The notes below the pieces were generated by a model that was not told where the DNA came from, ran no database searches, and was given only the letters and a program-made list of their open reading frames with translations. A stretch of DNA of 44,020 bases from JBBKWH01 sp037968855. GTDB lineage: Bacteria; Pseudomonadota; Gammaproteobacteria; Pseudomonadales; Moraxellaceae. Location of the stretch: the NCBI GenBank assembly GCA_037968855.1, contig JBBKWH010000104.1:1-44020 (forward strand), given 5' to 3'. The translations under genes and the position numbers were made by a program. Shown piece by piece: positions 15,555 to 22,204 of the stretch; position 1 is the first letter of the stretch, and each line of letters starts with the position of its first letter.

Positions 15555-15582
15555 TTGACCTCCATCTATACAAGCGTATTCT
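15555..15582 (+). promoter_or_regulatory. Candidate promoter for first DUF2147 gene
   Basis: TTGACC (15555-15560) and TATTCT (15577-15582) are separated by 16 bases. It sits at the end of a long AT-rich intergenic region, about 85 bp before the start codon. Confidence 0.5.
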
Positions 15583-15626
15583 TAGAGGCAGAAGCAAGCG
15601 AGATGGCATACAACGTAGTATCCATC

Positions 15627-15641
15627 TAGAGCCTAGCTCTA
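15627..15641. promoter_or_regulatory. Inverted repeat in DUF2147 leader
   Basis: TAGAGC-CTA-GCTCTA forms a perfect 6-bp inverted repeat about 28 bp before the start codon and downstream of the candidate promoter. It could be an operator or an RNA hairpin in the leader. Confidence 0.4.
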
Positions 15642-15668
15642 TCGCGTGGACAAGGAGTGTTTTTCATC

Positions 15669-16154
15669 ATGATTAAGCAATTGATTTTGGGCATCGCCCT
15701 CAGCACATGCACAGCCTTGAGCCATGCGGCAGCCACTGACGATCTGACTGGGCTATGGCGCTCCATTGATGACCGCACTGGATTCTCCAAAGCCCTTATT
15801 CGTATCGAAAAAACCAAAGACGGTAGCTATGAAGGAACGATTGTCAAAATTATCCCTCGTCCCGACTATACGCCGCAAAAATACTGCCACGACTGTCCAG
15901 CACCGTATACCAACAAGCCCATTTTAGGACTGACCGTCTTAACGAGTCTTAAGCCAGAAAGTCGTGACCATCGCTTTGGTGACGCTCAGATTCTTGATCC
16001 CCTATCAGGCCGCATATATAGCGCCAAAGCCAAAGTCAGCAGCGATGGCCGTCGTCTATCCATGCGGGGTTATGTCGGAGTGTCCATGCTTGGCCGGAGT
16101 CAAAGCTGGGTGCGCGAATCTGACGACGCCCTAAAAGCCGAGAAGTTTGATTAA
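15669..16154 (+). CDS. Exported DUF2147 protein, copy 1 of 3
   Basis: A 161-residue secreted protein. A Sec signal peptide (residues 1 to about 20, MIKQLILGIALS then cleavage near SHA-A) is followed by one DUF2147 domain. Characteristic tracts are GLWRSIDDRTGFSKALIRI, GTIVKIIPRP, CHDCPAPYTNKPILGLTVL and DPLSGRIYSAKAK, then GRRLSMRGYVGVSMLGRSQSW. The family is uncharacterised; a small beta-barrel, perhaps lipid-binding, periplasmic protein is only a guess. The conserved C-x-x-C-PAPY could form a disulfide. The start is the ATG after an AAGGAG site; an upstream GTG at 15657 overlaps that site and is less likely. It is the most divergent of the three tandem copies and is followed by its own terminator. 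Confidence 0.88.
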   Translation: MIKQLILGIALSTCTALSHAAATDDLTGLWRSIDDRTGFSKALIRIEKTKDGSYEGTIVKIIPRPDYTPQKYCHDCPAPYTNKPILGLTVLTSLKPESRDHRFGDAQILDPLSGRIYSAKAKVSSDGRRLSMRGYVGVSMLGRSQSWVRESDDALKAEKFD

Positions 16155-16165
16155 GACCACTGTAT

Positions 16166-16200
16166 AGGCGATTGCAACATGCTTTGCGGTCGCCTTTTTT
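16166..16200 (+). terminator. Rho-independent terminator after DUF2147 copy 1
   Basis: AGGCGA (16166-16171) pairs with TCGCCT (16190-16195), with a smaller inner GCAA/TTGC pairing, followed by a run of T residues. It implies that copies 2 and 3 are transcribed separately or by read-through. Confidence 0.75.
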
Positions 16201-16281
16201 GTTCTGTCATCAATCAAGTACACCGCTCAGCATGGATGCACTAAAGAGCGGCAAGCAGCACAACACATAAGGAATATAGAC

Positions 16282-16785
16282 ATGATGATGAAAGCAATTC
16301 TCTTGGGCGCACTACTCAGCACCAGCATGCTGAGCCATGCCGCACCAGACACCAGCAGCGCAACTCACGACGATCTATCGGGTTTATGGCGAACCATTGA
16401 TGACCGTACTGGCTTCTCCAAAGCATTAGTCAGAATGGATGTGGCAAGTGATGGCAGTTACCAAGGTACTATTGTTAAGATTATTCCGCGCCCTCAATAC
16501 ACACCGCAAGAGTTTTGCAAAAAATGTCCTGCACCTTATACCAACAAGCCCATTCTGGGCTTAACAGTATTGACAGGGTTACAGCCTGCCTCACGCGATG
16601 GCCGCTATACTGGTGGCAAAGTCCTTGACCCATTGTCTGGCCGAATTTATAGCGGTAAGGCACGTTTAAGCAAAGATGGTCGTCGTTTGTCGATGCGTGG
16701 CTATATTGGCGTGTCAATGTTTGGTCGTAGCCAAAGCTGGGTGCGTGAATCAGAAGACGCCATGACCACCGATACAGTTGAATAA
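16282..16785 (+). CDS. Exported DUF2147 protein, copy 2 of 3
   Basis: A 167-residue secreted protein with a signal peptide (cleavage near SHA-A at about residue 20), a short Ser/Thr-rich spacer and a DUF2147 domain. The domain is nearly the same as that of copy 3: DDLSGLWRTIDDRTGFSKAL, GTIVKIIPRP, FCKKCPAPYTNKPILGL, SGRIYSGKARLSKDGRR and a GRSQSWVRESED tail. The AAGGAA ribosome site is well placed. Differences from its neighbours are concentrated in the signal peptide, the loop after the first barrel half (QPASRDGRYTGGKV) and the C-terminal tail. That pattern suggests a conserved fold with a diversified surface. Function is unknown. Confidence 0.88.
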   Translation: MMMKAILLGALLSTSMLSHAAPDTSSATHDDLSGLWRTIDDRTGFSKALVRMDVASDGSYQGTIVKIIPRPQYTPQEFCKKCPAPYTNKPILGLTVLTGLQPASRDGRYTGGKVLDPLSGRIYSGKARLSKDGRRLSMRGYIGVSMFGRSQSWVRESEDAMTTDTVE

Positions 16786-16900
16786 ACCCATTGCCTAGAT
16801 AATGGCCAGATACTCTGCGATCACGTTTCATTCTTTACTCAGCAGCGTACCTACCATTCACCATCTACATTTGACGCTCAATCCACAAGGAAGACACATC

Positions 16901-17410
16901 ATGATGCTGAAAAAAGCCATCTGCTTTGGTACATTGTTAAGCATCAGCATCCTGAGCTATGCCGCCCCAGACCCAGATCCCCAGACAACCAGTGATGATC
17001 TATCTGGTTTATGGCGTACTATTGATGACCGTACTGGGTTTTCCAAAGCACTGGTTAGAATGGACATTGCAAAGGACGGCAGCTATCAAGGCACCATCGT
17101 CAAGATTATTCCGCGTCCTGACTATACCCCACAAGAGTTTTGCAAAAACTGCCCCGCACCCTATACCAATAAACCGATGCTCGGCCTGCTGGTGCTAACC
17201 GGTTTAAAAGCATCCTCACGCGATGGCTACTATGTCGATGGTAAAGTGATGGACCCTTTATCGGGTCGCATTTATAACGGCAAGGCTCGTCTGAGTAAAG
17301 ATGGTCGTCGTCTGTCGATGCGTGGCTATGTTGGAGTGTCCATGCTTGGCCGAAGCCAAAGCTGGGTACGCGAATCAGAAAGCGCGCTGACCACAGACAA
17401 GTATAAATAA
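16901..17410 (+). CDS. Exported DUF2147 protein, copy 3 of 3
   Basis: A 169-residue secreted protein: signal peptide (MMLKKAICFGTLLSISIL, cleavage near SYA-A), a Pro/Asp-rich spacer and a DUF2147 domain very close to copy 2. It keeps the C-x-x-C-PAPY motif as CKNCPAPY. I took the ATG at 16901, which follows an AAGGAAG site; an in-frame ATG at 16802 would place 33 non-hydrophobic residues before the signal peptide. It arose by tandem duplication with the two genes upstream. No terminator is evident after it. Confidence 0.88.
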   Translation: MMLKKAICFGTLLSISILSYAAPDPDPQTTSDDLSGLWRTIDDRTGFSKALVRMDIAKDGSYQGTIVKIIPRPDYTPQEFCKNCPAPYTNKPMLGLLVLTGLKASSRDGYYVDGKVMDPLSGRIYNGKARLSKDGRRLSMRGYVGVSMLGRSQSWVRESESALTTDKYK

Positions 17411-17517
17411 TCGGTGATTTTCCGCAGGTCACACTCACTGATCCGCTACGCAATCGTCAGCCATGATGACAGGCGGCACGCTACACTAGATGCCGACACT
17501 TATCTGATCGACCATCC

Positions 17518-18066
17518 ATGCCTGATCAACCTGCATCCACACCGACACGGATCTCCTCACGCCTGACAGCACGTGACCGCTGGATGTTATTGGCCATTGG
17601 CTGCGTGTTGATCGGCGGTATTGGTCTGTATGTCAGCTCTGGTCCGGCCAGCGCAGGACAACTACTGGCGCAGTTGACTCATGATGAGCAACATCTACCG
17701 CCGTTTCAATCCTTATCCAAGCGAGATCTCAGCACGCTGATTGCAACGCCTGCCCCTCCTGCACTACCTGCATGGTCTGGCGCGGGCAAACATTATCTAA
17801 AGCAGCTATGGCCTGCCCTTCATCAACAACAAGATGCAGAGCAGTTGCTCAGTTTGATCGCTATTGAAGCCGTGTCTCCGGCAATATTGGCTTATCGCCA
17901 ATTTCCAAACGAGTATGTACTCACCCTAGACCCCAAGCATTACAACGTCCAAATCTGGCTCAAACGTGAAGGCTTTAGCCAATGGCAGCCTTATTTGGTC
18001 TGTAGCGATGCGGGCAGCGCACAGCCCTTACTTGATCTAAAGCATTGCCCATCCGACAAACGATAG
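17518..18066 (+). CDS. Unrecognised single-pass membrane-anchored protein
   Basis: A 182-residue protein that I do not recognise. A short basic N-terminus is followed by one transmembrane helix (about 22-41, WMLLAIGCVLIGGIGLYV), then a roughly 140-residue domain expected in the periplasm. The outer domain is rich in Gln, Leu and Pro and has two late cysteines (VCSDAG and KHCPSD). Its 3' end overlaps the 3' end of apaH by 76 bp in convergent orientation, so one or both tails are under dual coding constraint. There is no operon partner on its strand. Confidence 0.65.
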   Translation: MPDQPASTPTRISSRLTARDRWMLLAIGCVLIGGIGLYVSSGPASAGQLLAQLTHDEQHLPPFQSLSKRDLSTLIATPAPPALPAWSGAGKHYLKQLWPALHQQQDAEQLLSLIAIEAVSPAILAYRQFPNEYVLTLDPKHYNVQIWLKREGFSQWQPYLVCSDAGSAQPLLDLKHCPSDKR

Positions 18067-18851
18067 GCCAGTAATGCTCCACCCCAGACACAACCACCGT
18101 CCAAAGGGCAAACCAACGGCGAATCCACCGCGCCTTCAAGCGCAGCCCAATGACCAAACAACACCCGCCGCGAGCGAGGCTGATCGGTCGGCCAACTAAA
18201 CCACGGTACAAAGCCTGTCGGCATCGGGGCAGACAACTCGTCTTTAAACTCAAACTCCAATCGACCTTTAGCGGTACACAAGCGCATACGGGTCAAATAA
18301 TTGGTAATGGTCCGTAGACGCGCTGCACCGCTGAGCGAGTCACCCCAAACATCCGGCAAGCTGCCGTACATCTGGCTTAAAAAATCATCCAAACCTAATA
18401 AGTCGCCAGACAGAACCTGCTCAACCTCTTGGGCATAAGCAGCGGCTTGCTCAACCGTCCACTGTGGCGGTATTCCGGCATGGGTCAGTACGGTCCGGTG
18501 ATCTGGATACAGCAATAAAGGCTGCTGTCTGAGCCAATGCAACAACTGTTCGCCATCTTTGGCTGCAAAAATATCGGCGGTTTTGTCCTTCGGGCGGCGC
18601 TTGTTATAACCACGCCATACTGCCAACAAGTTGAGATCGTGATTGCCCAGCACCGTTTGCGCCGCGCCAAGCTCGCATAAGCGCTTGACCTCACGCAGGG
18701 TCGATAACGAATCCTCGCCTCGCGCCACCAAGTCACCGGCAAACCAAAAACGATCTTGCAGCTCATCAAACTGCAAGTAGTCTTTAAGCGCCGTTAATGC
18801 CGCAAAACAGCCTTGCAAATCACCGACCACATACTCATGGCGATAGGACAT
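17991..18851 (-). CDS. apaH: Symmetrical bis(5'-nucleosyl)-tetraphosphatase
   Basis: A 286-residue ApaH, which splits Ap4A into two ADP and also removes Np4-type caps from RNA in E. coli. Phosphoesterase motifs are intact: VVGDLQGC near the N-terminus, FAGDLVARGEDSL, VLGNHDLNLLAV, LLYPDHRTVLTHAGIPPQW and the late LFGHWAALEG with LDGGCVWGGALLAYRL. It is the last gene of a pdxA-rsmA-apaH run; the usual apaG between rsmA and apaH is missing here, with only 3 bases separating the two. The C-terminal 20 or so residues extend past the conserved region and overlap the convergent gene at 17518-18066. Confidence 0.94.
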   Translation of the reverse strand: MSYRHEYVVGDLQGCFAALTALKDYLQFDELQDRFWFAGDLVARGEDSLSTLREVKRLCELGAAQTVLGNHDLNLLAVWRGYNKRRPKDKTADIFAAKDGEQLLHWLRQQPLLLYPDHRTVLTHAGIPPQWTVEQAAAYAQEVEQVLSGDLLGLDDFLSQMYGSLPDVWGDSLSGAARLRTITNYLTRMRLCTAKGRLEFEFKDELSAPMPTGFVPWFSWPTDQPRSRRVLFGHWAALEGAVDSPLVCPLDGGCVWGGALLAYRLSDGQCFRSSKGCALPASLQTK

Positions 18852-18854
18852 GAC

Positions 18855-19748
18855 TTACTCCACGCTATCATCATCAGTATTGCTCGCCAATGTGCTGGCC
18901 TGTTGTGTGGTTTGCTGGCTGCGGTAAACCTCATCACTCAACGCCACAAACTGCTGCATGGTCAGTGTCTCTGGTCGTGCCATTGGCTCGACACCAGCGC
19001 GAGCAAAGCCCGCTTCATCAATCTGACCTTTTAAGCTATTGCGCAAGGTTTTACGGCGCTGGGTAAACACGTGCGACACCAAGCTGGCCAACACTTTTTC
19101 GGACAATGCCACCACAGGTTTGTCTTGATACGGCTCAAGGCGAAACACTGCGCTGGTGACTTTGGGCGGTGGATTAAACGCACCGGCAGACACTTCAAAC
19201 AAGAACGTGGCCTTGCAGTAATACTGCACCATCACCGACAAGCGGCCATATTCTTTGCTGCCTGCATCCGCAGTAATCCGATCTACTACTTCTTTTTGCA
19301 GCATAAAATGCATGTCTTTCACTTGCGCACCGGTGCGCAGCAAGTGAAACAAAATCGGCGTAGAAATGTTGTACGGCAAGTTACCGACAATCCGCATGCG
19401 CGGCTGTTGCTCACTGAGCAAAGTGGTAAAATCAAAGCGCAAGGCATCGGCTTCGATAATCGTCAGGTTGTCCGGCATATTCAGACGACGTGGCAGCCCC
19501 GCCGCCAAATCACGATCTAACTCAACCACGGTCAAATGCTCGGCACGACTGACCAATGGGCCTGTTAGCGCACCCAAACCCGGCCCGATTTCAATCAGCA
19601 GATCACCGGCCTTTGGCGCAACCGCATTGACGATTTTTTCAATCACCCGCTGATCATGCAAAAAGTTTTGACCAAAACGCTTGCGGGTATGGTGTCCTTC
19701 ATCGGTTGGATTTAACGGTTTAAAATCCATTGCTGCGTCTAGGCTCAT
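18855..19748 (-). CDS. rsmA: 16S rRNA (adenine1518/1519-N6,N6)-dimethyltransferase
   Basis: A 297-residue KsgA/RsmA methyltransferase, which dimethylates two adjacent adenines in helix 45 of 16S rRNA late in 30S assembly. It shows HHTRKRFGQNFLHD at the N-terminus, the SAM-binding EIGPGLGALTGPL, the catalytic NLPYNISTP and a C-terminal RRKTLRNSLKG segment. I chose the ATG at 19746-19748, preceded by GGGAG; an in-frame ATG at 19772 would add 8 residues. The C-terminal tail beyond about residue 265 is Gln/Thr/Ser-rich and probably disordered. It lies between pdxA and apaH, as in many gammaproteobacteria. Confidence 0.95.
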   Translation of the reverse strand: MSLDAAMDFKPLNPTDEGHHTRKRFGQNFLHDQRVIEKIVNAVAPKAGDLLIEIGPGLGALTGPLVSRAEHLTVVELDRDLAAGLPRRLNMPDNLTIIEADALRFDFTTLLSEQQPRMRIVGNLPYNISTPILFHLLRTGAQVKDMHFMLQKEVVDRITADAGSKEYGRLSVMVQYYCKATFLFEVSAGAFNPPPKVTSAVFRLEPYQDKPVVALSEKVLASLVSHVFTQRRKTLRNSLKGQIDEAGFARAGVEPMARPETLTMQQFVALSDEVYRSQQTTQQASTLASNTDDDSVE

Positions 19749-19845
19749 CTCACCACTCCCGTCATCCCACAAAAATTGGCGCTATTGGATCATGCTTAAG
19801 TGCTGATCGCCATCGTTACTGTCAAGCTACTATCAATCGCTACTG

Positions 19846-20847
19846 TCAATGATCACGTGACTGCGTTGTACCGCTTTTGAGTGCCAAATCATAGGCCAAG
19901 TCCAGCGCCACCCGTAGACTAGTCGCTTGCGCCTGCCCTGTGCCAGCCAAAGACAACGCCGTGCCATGATCCACCGAGGTCCGAATAAACGGCAGCCCCA
20001 AGGTAATATTGACCGCCTCGCCAAAGCCTTGCGACTTGAGTACGGGCAAGCCTTGATCGTGATACATCGCCAGCACGGCATCAGCATCGGCCAACAAGCG
20101 CGGGGTAAACAAGGTATCGGCAGGCAAGGCCACACCAACATCCCAACCTTGCGCACGATACTCGGCCAAGACAGGATTGATCACCTCAATTTCTTCGCGG
20201 CCCAGATAGCCATCCTCGCCAGCATGCGGATTTAAGCCACAAACCAACACTTTAGGCGATGGCAAACCAAACTTGCTGTTGAGATCAGCCAGCAAAATAT
20301 CCAAAATCTGGCGTAGTAATGGCGCAGTAATGGCATCAGCAACCGCCCGTAGTGGCAAATGCGTAGTGGCTAAAGCAACCCGTAAGGTGCGCGTAGCCAA
20401 CATCATCACCACCCGATCAACCCCAGCTTGTTGCTGAAAAAACTCGGTGTGCCCACTAAAAGCAATCCCCGCCTCGTTAATCACCGATTTTTGCACTGGT
20501 GCAGTCACCACCCCAGACGCTTGCCCGCTTAAACAAAGCTGCGCGGCACGAGAAAGCTGCGCCAATACATACGGTGCATTTGCAGGGTTTAACTCACCCG
20601 CCTTAACAGGCACAGCCAAGGCAATTGACTCAACATATAGCGCACCAATCGGCGCAGGCTCGGTCTGTCCGTGATAGTCGATCAACTGAACAGATAGGCC
20701 CAACATCTGCGCACGATCTGCCAATAACTGCCGATCTGCCAAGACCACCACCACACACGGCCAGCCATCCGCCGCCAGCATTAAAGTGATGTCAGGGCCA
20801 ATGCCGGCAGGCTCGCCAGTGGTCAGATAGAGGGGGGCTAACAACAT
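19846..20847 (-). CDS. pdxA: 4-hydroxythreonine-4-phosphate dehydrogenase
   Basis: A 333-residue PdxA, an NAD-dependent, metal-requiring enzyme of the deoxyxylulose-5-phosphate-independent branch of pyridoxal phosphate synthesis. Motifs include LTTGEPAGIGPD at the N-terminus, VTAPVQKSVINEAG, a FSGHTEFF segment, VCGLNPHAGEDGYLGREE and AMYHDQGLPVLK, with metal-binding histidines in the last three. It opens the pdxA-rsmA-apaH run; surA, its usual upstream partner, is not adjacent. A good promoter lies at 20923-20951. Confidence 0.95.
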   Translation of the reverse strand: MLLAPLYLTTGEPAGIGPDITLMLAADGWPCVVVVLADRQLLADRAQMLGLSVQLIDYHGQTEPAPIGALYVESIALAVPVKAGELNPANAPYVLAQLSRAAQLCLSGQASGVVTAPVQKSVINEAGIAFSGHTEFFQQQAGVDRVVMMLATRTLRVALATTHLPLRAVADAITAPLLRQILDILLADLNSKFGLPSPKVLVCGLNPHAGEDGYLGREEIEVINPVLAEYRAQGWDVGVALPADTLFTPRLLADADAVLAMYHDQGLPVLKSQGFGEAVNITLGLPFIRTSVDHGTALSLAGTGQAQATSLRVALDLAYDLALKSGTTQSRDH

Positions 20848-20922
20848 ACGCTTAGGCTCGGCGACAACAAGCGGCCATTATTGCGCAAAATGCTTGGCAG
20901 CGTGGCGGATAGGCACATTTTT

Positions 20923-20951
20923 GCTATAAAATCGTTCATTGAACCTTGCAA
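20923..20951 (-). promoter_or_regulatory. Promoter for pdxA-rsmA-apaH
   Basis: Read leftward, TTGCAA (20946-20951), a 17-base spacer and TATAGC (20923-20928). It is about 75 bp before the pdxA start. This is the best sigma-70 match in the 254-bp gap. Confidence 0.6.
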
Positions 20952-21101
20952 AAAAAAATCTAATGGATATCGTGAACATGATAAAGACTGATTCAATATT
21001 TTTTGCCGGAAGGCAACAGCCTTTAAATACATAGCTACCGTTATTGTACTGATGAATTTTATCTATCAGATTCAATAAGCAGGAAAAACCAACCTAAAGG
21101 A

Positions 21102-21875
21102 ATGATGAAGATGCGTGAGCAACTGCTTGAACAATATGAAAATCTCAAACGTAATGTCAACTTTCAGGACGATCTGGCAAAAAGATTGTCTGCACCACTC
21201 TGTCTTCACGTTCCAGATAAGTGGGAAAATTCTAAAACCCGAGTGTTAATAATTGGACAAGAAACATTAGGCTGGGATTTTTTGCCAGATGATCGTCGTT
21301 ATGGCAAAGATACGTATTACGATTGGCCATACCCACCTATAGCCAACTGGCAAGACTTTAAATGTGTTGATGATTCTGCGGCTGCGATGACCTATGGCTA
21401 TCAATGCTTTGAGTTTTCTCGACATCAACCTATAAATCGTCGTAGCCCATTTTGGCGAGCATATCGGGAAGTTAGAAAAGCTGTTGGAGATCAGGAAGAT
21501 GGTATGGATACTTGTGTTCTTTGGACAAATTTATTTAAAGTATCCTTAGATGAAGGCAGCGTGATAAAAAACGGAACCAAAGATGAAAAAGAAGCTATTC
21601 GAGAAGCGTCGCGGGAAATTCTTCGTGCAGAAATAGAAATCCTTAAACCAACTGCTGTGATCTTTTTTACAGGACCTAATTATAATCAAACACTGTATTC
21701 GATCTTCTCAGGTATGGAATTGCTTTCATTTCATGGCCGTGACCCTGAAAAAACAGCCCAGTTAATTCATCCTAATTTACCAGATCAAACATGGCGAACT
21801 TATCATCCAGCATATCTGTTACGCAGTAAGCAATGGGTTATCATTGACCAAATCTCAAATGAAATAGAAAAATAA
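21102..21875 (+). CDS. Uracil-DNA-glycosylase-like superfamily protein (tentative)
   Basis: A 257-residue protein, visibly more AT-rich than its neighbours. Two segments suggest the uracil-DNA glycosylase-like fold: TRVLIIGQETLGWDF at about residues 46-60, in the place of the GQDPY/GEAPG first motif, and TYHPAYLLRSKQW near the C-terminus, like the HPSYLLR motif of family 4 enzymes. Between them PTAVIFFTGPNYNQTL fits the central strand-loop of that fold. The usual activating residue after the first motif is not obvious, and no Fe-S cysteine set is present, so glycosylase activity is not assured. An AAGGA site fits starts at 21102, 21105 or 21111. It stands alone between a housekeeping operon and a MITE-like repeat, suggesting acquisition. 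Confidence 0.6.
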   Translation: MMKMREQLLEQYENLKRNVNFQDDLAKRLSAPLCLHVPDKWENSKTRVLIIGQETLGWDFLPDDRRYGKDTYYDWPYPPIANWQDFKCVDDSAAAMTYGYQCFEFSRHQPINRRSPFWRAYREVRKAVGDQEDGMDTCVLWTNLFKVSLDEGSVIKNGTKDEKEAIREASREILRAEIEILKPTAVIFFTGPNYNQTLYSIFSGMELLSFHGRDPEKTAQLIHPNLPDQTWRTYHPAYLLRSKQWVIIDQISNEIEK

Positions 21876-21895
21876 ACAACTGTTTTTTATATTTA

Positions 21896-22102
21896 ATACC
21901 AATCCATTGAATAAACCTAATCCAACTTTTCCCTCATCCTAACCCCTGCGCTGCGCTCCGTCTTGCGTGGCAGTGCCACTCATCCCCTTCGGTGAGAAGG
22001 AGCTCCATCGCCCCTTCGGACTTGTGCAGCTTTACGCGATATATCGCTCATGCTCAGGGTGAGGGGTATGACGAATGTTAGTTTATTTGGGTTAAATGGT
22101 AT
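21896..22102. repeat. MITE-like palindromic element, about 207 bp
   Basis: The ends ATACCA (21896) and TGGTAT (22102) are inverted. Further in, AATAAACC.TAA (left) matches TTAGTTTATT (right, inverted), and CCCTCATCCTAACCCC faces CAGGGTGAGGGG. The interior holds GC-rich small hairpins, including GCGATATATCGC near 22037. No coding capacity. The flanks are A/T-rich (ATTTA and AATTTAAA), so a target duplication is possible but not provable. Together with the downstream terminator it fills the 329-bp gap between genes. Confidence 0.65.
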
Positions 22103-22136
22103 AATTTAAATCCATAGCATACCGTTATCAAAAAAA

Positions 22137-22155
22137 ACGACCCATTACAGGTCGT
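22137..22155 (-). terminator. Terminator after fadL-like gene
   Basis: ACGACC and GGTCGT flank a 7-base loop. Read leftward, the hairpin is followed by a run of at least seven T residues, ending the porin transcript. Confidence 0.85.
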
Positions 22156-22204
22156 TTTTGAGGTTTTGGCTGATCGCCTAGCTCTTGACTGACTAGGTGC
22201 TGAA

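Larger units (their letters stand above)
15223..15668. other. AT-rich intergenic region before the DUF2147 array
   Basis: About 446 bp without a gene and markedly AT-rich. It holds a candidate promoter (15555-15582) and a leader inverted repeat (15627-15641). I see no terminator for the lrgAB transcript, no tRNA gene and no conserved small ORF. Confidence 0.6.

Noticed and set aside
15223..15668. tRNA or small RNA gene in the long AT-rich gap
   Set aside because: No cloverleaf, conserved GTTCRANYC arm or paired promoter-terminator unit could be found.
20838..21032. Leftward 64-codon frame upstream of pdxA
   Set aside because: It contains the pdxA promoter, has no ribosome site and no recognisable composition.
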